Translations under genes and position numbers: made by a program
In this document: piece by piece, positions 1 through 9,604 of the stretch
How the letters are laid out: each line of letters begins with the position of its first letter
How positions within the stretch are numbered: position 1 is the first letter of the stretch
Assembly: GCF_002000125.1 (NCBI RefSeq)
Contig: NZ_MLHH01000008.1
Location: 62,001 to 126,000 of the forward strand
DNA length: 64,000 nt
Origin: Rodentibacter heidelbergensis
Lineage (GTDB): Bacteria > Pseudomonadota > Gammaproteobacteria > Enterobacterales > Pasteurellaceae
Direction of reading: 5' to 3'
Notes under the pieces: model-generated
What the model was told of the DNA's origin: nothing
The model's database searches: none
What the model saw: the letters and a program-made list of their open reading frames with translations, nothing else

Positions 1-455
1 TTAATAAAAGGTACAATACGGCGATCAAAATAAGACACTTCATATTCTACCCGTTCCCCATCAATTTCCCGGGTACGGCCAATACGGTAAAAGTCAATTT
101 GCTCATTGACGTTAAAGATACGCATTAATTCCGCTTCACCTTGCACAATATACAAGTCCGTTAACGTTGTTTTGACTTGATGAGAGGTGGTGGGGTTTAA
201 TTCGCCAACGGTTTTAATTTCAGACAACATCTGGGGTTTGGGGACATCATGTGCCAAAACAACAGAGTTTCGCCCCTGTTGTTTTTGAATGTAACCGTCT
301 ATTTCAAGCAGTGAAAGGGCTTTTCGAATCGTATCTTTTGAAAAACCGTAATATTGCATTAACTCACCTTCACTCGGTAATTCTTGATTTGCCATGAAAA
401 CTGCACGATCAATTTTGGCTTTTATATCACGATAAACTTTTTTGTATTTACTCAT
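1..455 (-). CDS. GntR-family transcriptional repressor, TreR-like (partial, runs off window start)
   Basis: About 151 N-terminal codons are visible, starting at an ATG read leftwards from 455. Residues ~1-65 form a GntR winged helix-turn-helix with the motif LPSEGELM...SKDTIRKAL and the wing GYIQKQQGRNSVV. From ~residue 75 a UTRA-type effector domain begins (LYIVQGEAELMRIFNVN, YRIGRTREIDGE). The HTH and wing are closest to what I know of Bacillus TreR, the trehalose/trehalose-6-P repressor. It is divergent from the maltodextrin operon, with four operator-like dyads in the gap, so it probably represses that operon and itself. The inducer (sugar phosphate) is inference. The C-terminus lies outside the window. 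Confidence 0.8.
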   Translation of the reverse strand, partial: MSKYKKVYRDIKAKIDRAVFMANQELPSEGELMQYYGFSKDTIRKALSLLEIDGYIQKQQGRNSVVLAHDVPKPQMLSEIKTVGELNPTTSHQVKTTLTDLYIVQGEAELMRIFNVNEQIDFYRIGRTREIDGERVEYEVSYFDRRIVPFI

Positions 456-518
456 CTTAGACTATCCGTTTATTGTCATTCCTTTCCTTATGGAGGGGAT
501 AGCATAGCATAAAAAATT

Positions 519-602
519 GGGTTATACGGAATAGTTTTGATTTATTTCAAATTTTTACGTTAAAGATTGAACTTTTACGGAAAAGTTATTGCGTAAAGTT
601 GG
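519..602. promoter_or_regulatory. Array of operator-like dyads between the GntR gene and malQ
   Basis: Four related imperfect palindromes lie at 519-536, 551-568, 570-587 and 585-602. The third is a perfect dyad, AACTTTT-ACGG-AAAAGTT. The others fit TTwTACGkwAAAGTT. A -10-like TAGAAT follows at 611-616. Placement between a GntR/TreR-type regulator and a sugar operon suggests that they are its operators. Confidence 0.5.
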
Positions 603-648
603 ATTTAGGTTAGAATGAGCGCCAATGTTTATGCTTTGGGGAAATATT

Positions 649-2163
649 ATGCAGACTCGTTCAAGTGGTGTATTAATGCACATTACCTCACTTCCAAATT
701 CATTGGGTATTGGTACTTTTGGCCAATCTGCTTATGAGTTTGTGGATTTTCTGGTTGAAACAAAACAAACCTATTGGCAAATCCTTCCATTAACCACCAC
801 AAGCTATGGTGATTCACCTTACCAATCCTTTTCTGCGGTGGCAGGCAATACCCATTTAATTGACTTTGATTTATTAGCCAAAATGGGGCTTTTGCAAGCA
901 ACAGATTATCAAACCGTCAATTTTGGTGAGGATCCGACCCAAGTGGATTATGAGCGGATTTTTTATGCCAGACGGCCGATTTTAGAAAGGGCGGTAAAAA
1001 ACTTTGTGGCGAATGAAAAATTTTGCACGGCATTTGAAAACTTTGAAAAAAATAACCGCACTTGGTTAGCCGATTATGCAGAATTTATGGCGTTCAAAGA
1101 GCATTTTGGCAATCAGGCCTTACAACAATGGGAAGATAAACAGGTCATCGCCCGTGTGCCGGAAGTGTTAGAAAAATACCGCACTCTGTTGGCAGAGCAA
1201 ATTCAGTATTTCAAAGTCACCCAATACTTTTTCTTTCAACAGTGGTTGGCATTGAAAGATTATGCCAATCAAAAGGGCATTAAAATCATTGGTGATATGC
1301 CGATTTATGTTTCTGCAGACAGTGTAGAAGTGTGGACAAAACCGGAGCTGTTCCAATTGGATGCCGAACGTAACCCACTTTTTGTCGCCGGTGTTCCAGC
1401 CGATCAATTCAGTGCAACCGGTCAGCTTTGGGGTAATCCGCTTTATGATTGGGAAGCGCATAAAAAAGAAGGCTATGCCTGGTGGATTTATCGTATCGAA
1501 GAAAGTTTTAAAATTTATGATGTATTGCGGATAGACCATTTCAAAGGGTTTTCCGACTATTGGCAAGTGGATGGCGATGCGGAAATTGCCAAGTATGGCA
1601 GTTGGCAACCGGGGCCGGGTTATGCCCTATTTGAAGCCGTGAAACAGCAATTAGGGGATTTGCCTATCATCGCAGAAGATCTTGGTAACATTGATGATAA
1701 AGCAAAAAAATTGTTGGCAGATTGCGGTTATCCCGGTATGAAAATTTTACAATTTGGTTTTGAAGATACCACAGGGGCAAGTTTTGATAGCCCCCATTAT
1801 TGTATCCCTCATTGTATTGCCTACACGGGAACCCACGATAATGATGTGCTAAACGGTTGGTACGACAAATTAACGGTTACGCAACAGCAATATGTCAATG
1901 ATTATACCCATCGCCATGCGGGGGAATCGCTTTGTCAGGCCGTTATTCGCCAGCTCTTTGCCACCGTGAGTAATACGGCTATTGCTACCATGCAAGATAT
2001 TTTAGATTTACCGGCTCACTCAAGAATGAACATTCCTTCTACCGTGGGCGGAAATTGGCAGTGGCGAATGAGAGAAAGCGATCTCACGCAAGATAAAAAA
2101 GATTTCTTAAGCAAAATAACCGCACTTTACCAAAGAGAGAATAAGGAAAAAAACAATGATTAA
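649..2163 (+). CDS. malQ: 4-alpha-glucanotransferase (amylomaltase), short form
   Basis: GH77 enzyme that transfers 1,4-alpha-glucan segments between maltodextrins and releases glucose, in the cytoplasm. Diagnostic segments are [19 protein letters not shown] at the N-terminus, [16 protein letters not shown], the nucleophile region [11 protein letters not shown], the acid/base region IIAEDLGNI and the C-terminal GTHDNDV. At ~504 residues it is the compact DPE1-like type, not the ~690-residue E. coli MalQ. The start at 649 is preferred over 625 because GGGGAA precedes it at good spacing. Its last bases overlap the phosphorylase start by 8 bp, so the two are translationally coupled. Confidence 0.93.
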   Translation: MQTRSSGVLMHITSLPNSLGIGTFGQSAYEFVDFLVETKQTYWQILPLTTTSYGDSPYQSFSAVAGNTHLIDFDLLAKMGLLQATDYQTVNFGEDPTQVDYERIFYARRPILERAVKNFVANEKFCTAFENFEKNNRTWLADYAEFMAFKEHFGNQALQQWEDKQVIARVPEVLEKYRTLLAEQIQYFKVTQYFFFQQWLALKDYANQKGIKIIGDMPIYVSADSVEVWTKPELFQLDAERNPLFVAGVPADQFSATGQLWGNPLYDWEAHKKEGYAWWIYRIEESFKIYDVLRIDHFKGFSDYWQVDGDAEIAKYGSWQPGPGYALFEAVKQQLGDLPIIAEDLGNIDDKAKKLLADCGYPGMKILQFGFEDTTGASFDSPHYCIPHCIAYTGTHDNDVLNGWYDKLTVTQQQYVNDYTHRHAGESLCQAVIRQLFATVSNTAIATMQDILDLPAHSRMNIPSTVGGNWQWRMRESDLTQDKKDFLSKITALYQRENKEKNND

Positions 2164-4423
2164 ATTCAGTACTTTTGTGCAAATTGCAACGAATAAAACA
2201 CTTGAGCAATTAAATGATCAAGATATTTATGTACAGTTATTAAACTATGTAAAAAGTATTTCGGCAGATAAACCCAAAAATACCGGAAAACGGAAAGTCT
2301 ATTATATTTCCGCTGAATTTTTGATTGGTAAATTATTATCAAACAATCTGATTAATCTTGGTGTTTATCAAGACATTAAAGACGAGCTGGCACAGGCCGG
2401 AAAATCTTTAAGCCATATTGAAGATATTGAGCCGGAACCCTCTTTAGGCAATGGCGGTTTAGGGCGTTTGGCTTCTTGTTTTATCGATTCCATGGCAACC
2501 CTTGGATTAAATGCAGAAGGGGTGGGATTGAACTATCACTGTGGTTTATTTAAGCAAGTGTTTAAACGCAATGAACAAAATGCCGAACCGAATTATTGGA
2601 TCGAAAATGATTCTTGGTTAGTGCCAACGGATGTTCGTTATGAAGTGCCATTTAAAGCCTTTACATTAACTTCAAAATTAGATCGTATTGATATTTTAGG
2701 CTATAAAAAATCAACCAAAAATTCATTGAATTTATTTGATATCCAATCGGTCAATTATCACTTAATTCAAAATGGGATTGAATTCGATAAAACTAATATT
2801 AAAGAAAATTTAACCCTCTTCCTTTACCCTGACGATTCCGATAAAAACGGTGAACTTTTACGCATTTACCAACAATATTTTATGGTTTCTAATGCGGCAC
2901 AATTATTGATTGATGAAGCTATTGAACGTGGTAGTAATTTACAGGATTTAGCCGATTATGCTTATGTTCAAATTAATGATACTCACCCTTCTTTGGTGAT
3001 CCCTGAATTAATTCGTTTACTGACCGAAAAACATCAGATTGGCTTTGCTCAAGCTGTGGATATTGTTCGTAATATGGTGGGATATACCAACCATACCATT
3101 TTGGCAGAAGCGTTAGAGAAATGGCCATTGGCTTATTTAGAAGAAGTGGTGCCTCATCTTGTGGTGATTATCAAAAAATTAGATGAATTAGTCCGTGCGG
3201 AATATACCGATCCTGCGGTGCAAATTATTGATGAACATCAGCGTGTTCATATGGCACATATGGATATCCATTTCTCAAATTCGGTCAATGGTGTTGCGGC
3301 ACTTCATACCGATATTTTGAAAAATGCGGAGCTTAAAGCATTTTATGCCCTTTATCCGGAGAAATTTAATAATAAAACCAATGGGATCACGTTCCGCCGT
3401 TGGTTAGAGTTTTCCAACCAAGAATTGGCAGCCTATCTCAAACAACTTATTGGAGAGGGTTACCTGCAAGATGCTACACAATTAGAAAAATTACTTGCCT
3501 TTGCAGATGACAAACAAGTTCATCAAAAACTCGCTGAAATTAAATTTAACAATAAGTTAGCGTTAAAAACCTATCTTAAAGAAAATAAAGGCATTGAGTT
3601 AGACGAAAATTCCATTATTGATACACAAATTAAACGTTTCCATGAATATAAACGTCAACAAATGAATGCGCTTTATGTGATTCATAAATATCTTGAAATC
3701 AAAGCAGGTAAATTACCTCAACGTAAAATTACGGTGATTTTTGGTGGAAAAGCCGCCCCGGCTTATGTGATTGCCCAAGATATTATTCATTTAATTCTTT
3801 GTTTATCGGAACTGATTAATAACGATCCGCAAGTCAACAAATATTTAAATGTTTATTTAGTGGAAAATTATAATGTAAGTGTGGCAGAAAAACTCATTCC
3901 GGCAACTGATATTTCTGAACAAATCTCCCTCGCCTCAAAAGAAGCGTCCGGTACCGGAAATATGAAGTTTATGCTTAACGGTGCATTAACTCTGGGGACA
4001 ATGGATGGGGCGAATGTTGAGATTGCGGCACTTGCAGGTGCGGAGAATATTTATACTTTCGGGAAAGACTCACAAAGCATCATTAAACTTTATGAAACCG
4101 CAGGCTATGTTTCAAAAGATTACTACGAGAATGATAAAGACATTAAACGGGCCGTGGATTTTATTGTTAATCCGGCATTAGTGAAATTGGGTAATCCGGT
4201 ACGTTTAGAACGCCTCTATCATGAATTATTAAATAAAGACTGGTTTATGACCTTAATTGACTTCAATGCTTATGTGAAAGCGAAAGAGCAAATCCTAGCA
4301 GATTATGAAGATCAAGACAGTTGGAATAAAAAAGTCATTCAAAATATCGCCAAAGCGGGCTTCTTCTCATCAGATCGCACTATTGCACAATATAACGCAG
4401 ATATTTGGCATTGTGAGGGCTAA
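2156..4423 (+). CDS. glgP: Glycogen/maltodextrin phosphorylase
   Basis: GT35 enzyme that phosphorolyses alpha-1,4-glucans to glucose-1-phosphate in the cytoplasm. The N-terminal catalytic signature [20 protein letters not shown] is at ~100, and [30 protein letters not shown] and [11 protein letters not shown] follow. The pyridoxal-phosphate loop [14 protein letters not shown] puts the Schiff-base lysine at residue 604. The length of 755 aa is at the short end for the family, as in Gram-positive-type MalP/GlgP. It overlaps malQ by 8 bp and precedes the EEP hydrolase by 11 bp. Context suggests a maltodextrin role (malP); on sequence alone glgP and malP cannot be told apart. Confidence 0.92.
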   Translation: MIKFSTFVQIATNKTLEQLNDQDIYVQLLNYVKSISADKPKNTGKRKVYYISAEFLIGKLLSNNLINLGVYQDIKDELAQAGKSLSHIEDIEPEPSLGNGGLGRLASCFIDSMATLGLNAEGVGLNYHCGLFKQVFKRNEQNAEPNYWIENDSWLVPTDVRYEVPFKAFTLTSKLDRIDILGYKKSTKNSLNLFDIQSVNYHLIQNGIEFDKTNIKENLTLFLYPDDSDKNGELLRIYQQYFMVSNAAQLLIDEAIERGSNLQDLADYAYVQINDTHPSLVIPELIRLLTEKHQIGFAQAVDIVRNMVGYTNHTILAEALEKWPLAYLEEVVPHLVVIIKKLDELVRAEYTDPAVQIIDEHQRVHMAHMDIHFSNSVNGVAALHTDILKNAELKAFYALYPEKFNNKTNGITFRRWLEFSNQELAAYLKQLIGEGYLQDATQLEKLLAFADDKQVHQKLAEIKFNNKLALKTYLKENKGIELDENSIIDTQIKRFHEYKRQQMNALYVIHKYLEIKAGKLPQRKITVIFGGKAAPAYVIAQDIIHLILCLSELINNDPQVNKYLNVYLVENYNVSVAEKLIPATDISEQISLASKEASGTGNMKFMLNGALTLGTMDGANVEIAALAGAENIYTFGKDSQSIIKLYETAGYVSKDYYENDKDIKRAVDFIVNPALVKLGNPVRLERLYHELLNKDWFMTLIDFNAYVKAKEQILADYEDQDSWNKKVIQNIAKAGFFSSDRTIAQYNADIWHCEG

Positions 4424-4434
4424 GGGAGAGGGCA

Positions 4435-5223
4435 ATGAAACTACTTACCCTAAATGTACATGCTTGGTTGGAAACCAACCAAGCAGAAAAAATCACACTT
4501 CTTGCGCAAACTATTGTGGAAAAGGGGTATGATCTTATTGCTTTGCAAGAGGTCAACCAGCTAATGGCCGCCCCCTCCATTGCCCAATCCTTAAAACAAG
4601 ATAATTATGGCGTCATATTATTACGCCAAATTAATCGGCAAGTTGAGCAGAAATATTCTTTATATTGGAGTAATTCCCATATCGGTTATGACAAATACGA
4701 TGAAGGGATTGCTTTTTTAACCCGTTTACCGGTTTATGAAGTCGATCCTTTTTATTGTAGTCAGCACCAACGTCTTGATTCTATCCTCTCTCGTAAAATC
4801 CTCGGTTTAACGGTGGAATATCAAAACCAACTTATTGATTGTTATTCCTGCCATATTAATTTACCTGATAGCGAAGAGGATCAACTCGACAACATTAGGA
4901 ATATTATCAATCGTAGCCAAAGTGGAAATTTAAAAATCCTGATGGGCGATTTTAATACCGATGCGATCAGCAATCCGCAAGCCTATCAACAAATTAAATC
5001 CTTAGGTTTGATTGATAGCTATGAACTTGCCAAACAAAAAGATTCGGGCATTACCGTTGAAAAAGCCATTGATGGTTGGAGTAGTCATCGGGAAGCAAAG
5101 CGTTTAGATTATATTTTCTTAAATCAAGCCAAAAATGTGTTATCCAGTCAGGTGATTTTTAACGGTAAAAATAAACCGATAATTTCCGACCATTTTGGCT
5201 TGGAAGTCGATATCACACTATAA
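4435..5223 (+). CDS. Endonuclease/exonuclease/phosphatase (EEP) superfamily protein
   Basis: A 262-residue EEP-fold hydrolase with the metal-site motif LTLNVHAW (N7), the glutamate LIALQEVNQ, the pair MGDFNTDAIS (D and N), SHR..KRLDYIFLN and the terminal SDHFGLEVD catalytic histidine. All canonical positions are present, so it should be active. There is no signal peptide, so it is cytoplasmic. It sits between the phosphorylase and the PTS gene (15 bp before the latter), as a member of the same operon. The substrate could be a phosphoester of sugar or lipid, or a nucleic acid; the sequence does not decide. Confidence 0.75.
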   Translation: MKLLTLNVHAWLETNQAEKITLLAQTIVEKGYDLIALQEVNQLMAAPSIAQSLKQDNYGVILLRQINRQVEQKYSLYWSNSHIGYDKYDEGIAFLTRLPVYEVDPFYCSQHQRLDSILSRKILGLTVEYQNQLIDCYSCHINLPDSEEDQLDNIRNIINRSQSGNLKILMGDFNTDAISNPQAYQQIKSLGLIDSYELAKQKDSGITVEKAIDGWSSHREAKRLDYIFLNQAKNVLSSQVIFNGKNKPIISDHFGLEVDITL

Positions 5224-5238
5224 AAATAGGGGGAACAC

Positions 5239-6903
5239 ATGAAAAACTTGCTAAGTTTTGAATTCTGGCAAAAATTTGGCAAATGCCTAATGGTGGTGAT
5301 TGCGGTTATGCCGGCTGCCGGATTAATGGTGAGTATTGGTAACTCATTGCCTTTGTTAAGCGATGCCGAATGGGTTGCACGCATTGGTAATATTATTGCC
5401 CAAATCGGTTGGGGGATTATTGGTAACCTCCATCTCTTATTTGCTCTCGCCATTGGTGGTAGTTGGGCAAACGAACGTGCCGGTGGTGCATTTGCCGCAG
5501 GATTGGCGTTTATTTTAATTAACCTGATTACCGGACATTTTTTCGGGGTGAAAATTGAAATGCTTGCGGATCCTAATGCCTATGTCAGCACATTCTTTGC
5601 CGGTGATATTCCGGTGGCAAACTACTTTGTCAACATACTCGGCCAACCGGCATTAAATATGGGGGTGTTTGTCGGGATTATTGCAGGCTTCGTGGGGGCG
5701 ACAACCTTCAATCGCTACTACAACTTCCGCAAATTACCTGAAGTGCTGACTTTCTTTAACGGTAAACGTTTTGTTCCTTTTGTGGTGATTTACCGTTCCG
5801 TATTAGTGGCGATCATTCTTGCCTTATTTTGGCCTTTGGTACAAACCGGGATCAACCATTTTGGTCAATGGATTGCGACTTCACAAAATAGCGCACCAAT
5901 TTTAGCACCATTTATTTACGGGACATTAGAACGTCTTTTATTACCTTTTGGTTTGCACCATATGCTGACGATCCCAATGAACTACACTTCCTTAGGGGGA
6001 ACCTATGAGTTCTTAACTGGGGCGCAAAAAGGGGCACAAGTCTTTGGACAAGACCCATTGTGGTTGGCGTGGATTTCCGATTTAATTAATTTAAAAGATG
6101 CCGGTCATTTAGCGCAATATAATGATCTGCTTTCAACCGTCACTCCGGCTCGCTTTAAAGTGGGGCAAATGATTGGTTCAAGTGGGATTTTAATGGGGAT
6201 AACCCTTGCTATGTATGTCAATGTGGATGCGGATAAGAAAAAACTCTACAAAGGGATTTTCCTCTCCTCCGCATTGGCGGTGTTCCTCACCGGTGTTACC
6301 GAACCGATTGAATATATGTTTATGTTTGCCGCTATGCCGCTTTATATTGTATATGCCTTAGTTCAAGGGGCGGCATTTGCGATGGCAGATATCGTCAATC
6401 TCCGCATGCATTCTTTCGGTAATATTGAGTTTTTAACCCGCACACCAATGGCGATTAAAGCCGGCATTGGAATGGATGTGATTAACTTTATCTGGGTTTC
6501 ACTTCTCTTTGCGGTTGCCATGTTCTTCATTGCGAATTTTATGATTAAAAAATTTAATCTTGCCACCGCAGGGCGTAATGGTAACTATGATGCGAAAAGT
6601 GCTGATGAAAATACATCGAATGAGCCAAAAGTGGCGAATGCCAGTGCACAAGTAGTGCAAATTGTGAATTTACTGGGTGGTCGTAATAATATTGCTCATG
6701 TGGATGCTTGTATGACACGTTTACGAATTTCTGTGCATAATGCGGATTTAATCGGCGATGAAGCCGGTTGGAAACAAGCCGGGGCGATGGGGATTATTAT
6801 TAAAGGAACCGGTGTTCAAGCCATTTACGGGCCAAAAGCCGATGTACTGAAATCCGATATCCAAGATTTACTAGCCTCAGGTGCTGAAATTCCAAAAGAA
6901 TAA
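5239..6903 (+). CDS. malX: PTS maltose/glucose transporter subunit IICB, MalX-type
   Basis: A 554-residue inner-membrane PTS permease. The IIC part (~1-440) has about ten hydrophobic segments and the glucose-family motif LLPFGLHHMLTIPMNYT plus FLTGVTEPIEYMFMF. The C-terminal IIB domain (~475-554) has the phosphorylated cysteine in HVDACMTRLRISV. There is no IIA domain, so it must borrow IIA-Glc (Crr). Length and order match E. coli MalX. The start follows a GGGGG ribosome-binding site. It is last in the operon and is followed by a terminator at 6920. Transport of maltose, glucose or trehalose is inferred from the neighbours. Confidence 0.85.
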   Translation: MKNLLSFEFWQKFGKCLMVVIAVMPAAGLMVSIGNSLPLLSDAEWVARIGNIIAQIGWGIIGNLHLLFALAIGGSWANERAGGAFAAGLAFILINLITGHFFGVKIEMLADPNAYVSTFFAGDIPVANYFVNILGQPALNMGVFVGIIAGFVGATTFNRYYNFRKLPEVLTFFNGKRFVPFVVIYRSVLVAIILALFWPLVQTGINHFGQWIATSQNSAPILAPFIYGTLERLLLPFGLHHMLTIPMNYTSLGGTYEFLTGAQKGAQVFGQDPLWLAWISDLINLKDAGHLAQYNDLLSTVTPARFKVGQMIGSSGILMGITLAMYVNVDADKKKLYKGIFLSSALAVFLTGVTEPIEYMFMFAAMPLYIVYALVQGAAFAMADIVNLRMHSFGNIEFLTRTPMAIKAGIGMDVINFIWVSLLFAVAMFFIANFMIKKFNLATAGRNGNYDAKSADENTSNEPKVANASAQVVQIVNLLGGRNNIAHVDACMTRLRISVHNADLIGDEAGWKQAGAMGIIIKGTGVQAIYGPKADVLKSDIQDLLASGAEIPKE

Positions 6904-6919
6904 TCACCTTTAGATACTA

Positions 6920-6948
6920 AAAGAGCGGTCAATTTGACCGCTCTTTTT
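6920..6948 (+). terminator. Terminator built from inverted uptake-like sequences
   Basis: A 13-bp perfect stem (AAAGAGCGGTCAA / TTGACCGCTCTTT) with a one-base loop and a T run. It is a near-USS variant (AGAGCGGT) and closes the maltodextrin operon. The next ~210 bp to 7160 hold no gene that I can see. Confidence 0.85.
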
Positions 6949-7159
6949 CAAATTCCCCTCTTTCAAATTGCCTTTATCTACTATGAAATCAGGATAGGTA
7001 GCCTATTCGTTTCTGATCAGATTAAGCATTTCAATGCCCACAAATAAATTTTATGAAGAACATTGACGGACGATGAGGAGATCCGTTAGCATATTTTCTG
7101 TCCATATTAGTTTATCTAATGTGTTAAGTTTTAACTGTTATTAACTAGAGGATCTTTCC

Positions 7160-8272
7160 ATGAAAAAACGCATTGTCGTGGCAATGGTTTCTGCGTGTAG
7201 CGCATTTACTTATGCCAATGTTAACCTCCCAAATTACAATACTGATTCCCATTTGTATGAATTTACCCAAACCTATGATTTGATTGCACCAAAAGGCTCG
7301 CAAGGGCAAACCAATTTATGGGTACCACTGCCTTTTAACAGTGATTATCAACAAGTGAAATCCCTCCATTTTGAAGGAAATTATCTTGAGGCTTATGTGA
7401 CAGAAAATAATCAATATGGAGCGAAAACGTTGTTTGCGACTTGGGATAAAGCAGCACAAAAACGTGACTTAAAAATCACAATGCTGATTGAAACCAAAGA
7501 TCGTGAACCTATGGTCACAGGAGCATTAGAACATTATCAACCGCCCAAAGAAATTCGTTATTCTGTGGATGTGCAGGAATATTTAAAACCAACCCAACAT
7601 ATTAAAACCGATGGTATTGTGAAACAGTTTGCCGATAAAATTGTTGGGACAGAGCGTAACCCATTGAAAAAGGCTGAGTTGATTCATCAATGGATTGTCA
7701 AAAATATGGAGCGTGATAATTCCGTATTAGGTTGTGGTGACGGTGATGTGGAAAAAATCCTCACCACGGGTGTGCTAAAAGGCAAATGCACAGACATTAA
7801 TTCCGTTTTTGTTGCCCTTTCCCGAGCAGTAGATATTCCTGCCCGTGAAATTTTTGGTATTCGTTTAGGGGCAGCGGAGAAAATGGGGCAATATTCTAAA
7901 GGGGCGTTTGGCAGTGCAGATGAATATGGATTAGCCAATGTTAGTGGCGCTCAACATTGTCGTGCAGAGTTCTATCTTGCCGGTTTTGGTTGGGTTCCGG
8001 TCGATTCTGCGGATGTCGCCAAAATGCGTTTAGCAGAGAACAAATCGGTAGAAGATAAAGATACCCAAGCTGTCGCAAAATATTTATTCGGCAATTGGGA
8101 GGCGAATTGGGTAGGATTTAACCACGCTCGTGATTTTGATTTATATCCGCAGCCGGAACTCGCACCGATTAATAATTTCGGTTATCCCTATGCAGAAATC
8201 GGTGGCGATCCGCTCAATTTCTTTGATCCAAAAGCCTTTAAATATGACTATGTCTCTAAAAAACGCAAATAA
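7160..8272 (+). CDS. Secreted transglutaminase-like cysteine protein
   Basis: A 370-residue protein with an N-terminal signal peptide (KKR, hydrophobic core, cleavage after TYA near residue 19). The transglutaminase-like core has catalytic Cys210 in [16 protein letters not shown], His266 in [18 protein letters not shown] and Asp282 in VDSADV, a complete triad. It is probably periplasmic. Its stop overlaps the start of the MerT-like gene, so the three genes 7160-8898 form one operon. Family members act as proteases or amide hydrolases; no substrate can be read from the sequence. Confidence 0.75.
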   Translation: MKKRIVVAMVSACSAFTYANVNLPNYNTDSHLYEFTQTYDLIAPKGSQGQTNLWVPLPFNSDYQQVKSLHFEGNYLEAYVTENNQYGAKTLFATWDKAAQKRDLKITMLIETKDREPMVTGALEHYQPPKEIRYSVDVQEYLKPTQHIKTDGIVKQFADKIVGTERNPLKKAELIHQWIVKNMERDNSVLGCGDGDVEKILTTGVLKGKCTDINSVFVALSRAVDIPAREIFGIRLGAAEKMGQYSKGAFGSADEYGLANVSGAQHCRAEFYLAGFGWVPVDSADVAKMRLAENKSVEDKDTQAVAKYLFGNWEANWVGFNHARDFDLYPQPELAPINNFGYPYAEIGGDPLNFFDPKAFKYDYVSKKRK

Positions 8273-8597
8273 CTCTTTTTGGGTTGCCATTGCCACCGCA
8301 TTGAGTGCCACGGTGGCATCCACGTTATGCTGCATTGCCCCTTTAATTTATCTTGTGTTCGGCGTGTCATCCACTTGGCTTATCGGGTTGGGGGAATACG
8401 ATTATTTGCGTGTTCCGATGATTTTAGTTTCACTTTGTGCTTTTGCCTATGGTTTTTGGTTACTGATGTTTTCCAATAAAATCATTTGTACAAAATATAT
8501 TTCACGCAGAAAACTTATCTTACTTTATTGGATCGTTTTCATTGTTATGTTGTTTTTTTTAACTTATCCGACGATTCTTCCGTGGATTTTAGAATGA
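8250..8597 (+). CDS. merT: MerT-like inner-membrane metal transport protein
   Basis: A 116-residue protein with three hydrophobic segments, which is the MerT length and topology. The first segment carries the vicinal cysteine pair in [18 protein letters not shown] that accepts Hg(II) in MerT. The second pair of MerT is reduced to one cysteine (IICTKY). The start at 8250 overlaps the transglutaminase-like gene by 23 bp; an ATG at 8244 is also possible. It is followed 7 bp later by a MerP-like gene. No merA or merR is present, so import of mercury or another soft metal is uncertain. Confidence 0.7.
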   Translation: MSLKNANNSFWVAIATALSATVASTLCCIAPLIYLVFGVSSTWLIGLGEYDYLRVPMILVSLCAFAYGFWLLMFSNKIICTKYISRRKLILLYWIVFIVMLFFLTYPTILPWILE

Positions 8598-8604
8598 GGA
8601 AAAA

Positions 8605-8898
8605 ATGAAGAAATTATTGACCGCACTTTTACTTTCATTATGTGCCATATTCCCTACCCAAGCGGAAGAGGCAGCAATAAAGGCTGAAAAACAGGTTGTT
8701 TTGAAAGTGAAGGAAATGACTTGCCAACTTTGTGCTTATTTGGTGAATAAAGAATTACGGGATATTGATGGCGTGATTTCCACAAAAGCCTCAATTAAGG
8801 ATAGAACGGTAACAGTGCGAGAAGATCCCAAAGTGACGGATGAACAGCTGATTAACGCCATTCATAAGTTGAATTATACGGCGGAAGTGGTGAACTAA
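8605..8898 (+). CDS. merP: Periplasmic heavy-metal-binding protein, MerP-like
   Basis: A 97-residue protein with a signal peptide (cleavage near residue 20, TQA-EEA) and one heavy-metal-associated (HMA) domain. The metal motif MTCQLC places the cysteines at 40 and 43. The beta-alpha-beta pattern V-LKVKEM, ..VNKELRDIDGV.., RTVTVREDPKVTDEQLINAI follows. It would pass a soft metal ion to the MerT-like protein encoded just upstream. Closest known examples are MerP and periplasmic copper chaperones. It is last in its operon. Confidence 0.8.
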   Translation: MKKLLTALLLSLCAIFPTQAEEAAIKAEKQVVLKVKEMTCQLCAYLVNKELRDIDGVISTKASIKDRTVTVREDPKVTDEQLINAIHKLNYTAEVVN

Positions 8899-8918
8899 CT
8901 TACTGAAATCTAAATAAA

Positions 8919-8957
8919 AAGAGCGGTCAAAATACCGAGAATTTTGACCGCTCTTGT
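8919..8957. terminator. Bidirectional terminator between merP and sodC
   Basis: 15-bp arms (8919-8933 and 8941-8955) containing AAGAGCGGTCAAAAT and its complement, with A and T tracts on both sides, lie between convergent genes. Confidence 0.85.
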
Positions 8958-8973
8958 GTTTCTAAAAATTCAT

Positions 8974-9519
8974 TTATTTAATCACACCACATGCCATACG
9001 AGCACCGCCACCGCCAAGTGGAGCAGGGTGATCGGAATGGTTATCCCCACCGGCGTGAATCATAATGGAACGTCCACGCACTTCATCTAAATGTTTAATG
9101 CGTGGGGCTAACACCGGATTGGTTGCAGTGCCGTCATGTAATACGGTTAATGCCGGTAAATCCCCTAAATGGGCATCATCTTGCCATGGATAACCGTGTT
9201 GTTTGGCTTCTTTTGGATCCCAGTGCCCCCCGGCGGCGAGACCTGCGGTGAGTTTGCCGTCTTTTTCTTTTGGTTCACAGCTAGGGTTTTGGTGAAGATG
9301 GAAACCATGTAAGCCTTCTGTTAAGCCTTGTAAATTTGGGGTGAAGACTAAACCATAAGCCGATTCGGTGATGGTAACAGTCCCCACTTCTTTATTTCCT
9401 TTTACCGGATCAAGCTGTTGAACTTTCACTTCAATCGATTTATCGGTCGTTTGGGCATGGGCCACAGCCGATGTGCATACCGCCGTTAAGGTTAATGCCA
9501 AGAGAGTTTTTAGATTCAT
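8974..9519 (-). CDS. sodC: Periplasmic Cu/Zn superoxide dismutase
   Basis: A 181-residue SodC with a signal peptide ending VAHA (near residue 22). The Cu ligands are in [10 protein letters not shown], and the zinc loop spans [28 protein letters not shown] with its Asp. The C-terminal [13 protein letters not shown] holds the electrostatic-loop Arg and the disulfide Cys. It converts superoxide to peroxide in the periplasm and protects against host oxidative burst. It is convergent with merP and monocistronic. There is no His-rich N-terminal extension of the kind seen in some Haemophilus SodC proteins. Confidence 0.95.
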   Translation of the reverse strand: MNLKTLLALTLTAVCTSAVAHAQTTDKSIEVKVQQLDPVKGNKEVGTVTITESAYGLVFTPNLQGLTEGLHGFHLHQNPSCEPKEKDGKLTAGLAAGGHWDPKEAKQHGYPWQDDAHLGDLPALTVLHDGTATNPVLAPRIKHLDEVRGRSIMIHAGGDNHSDHPAPLGGGGARMACGVIK

Positions 9520-9604
9520 AATAAGCTCCTTATTGTTGAAAACTCATTCTCATTATAATAAAAGATTGGATAATAATTCGACAAGTTTTTGCAACAATTT
9601 AACA

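Noticed and set aside
9543-9561. Fur-box-like sequence (AATGAGAATGAG on the minus strand) upstream of sodC
   Set aside because: It resembles only part of the 19-bp Fur consensus, and the region is AT-rich, so the match is too weak to list as a site.
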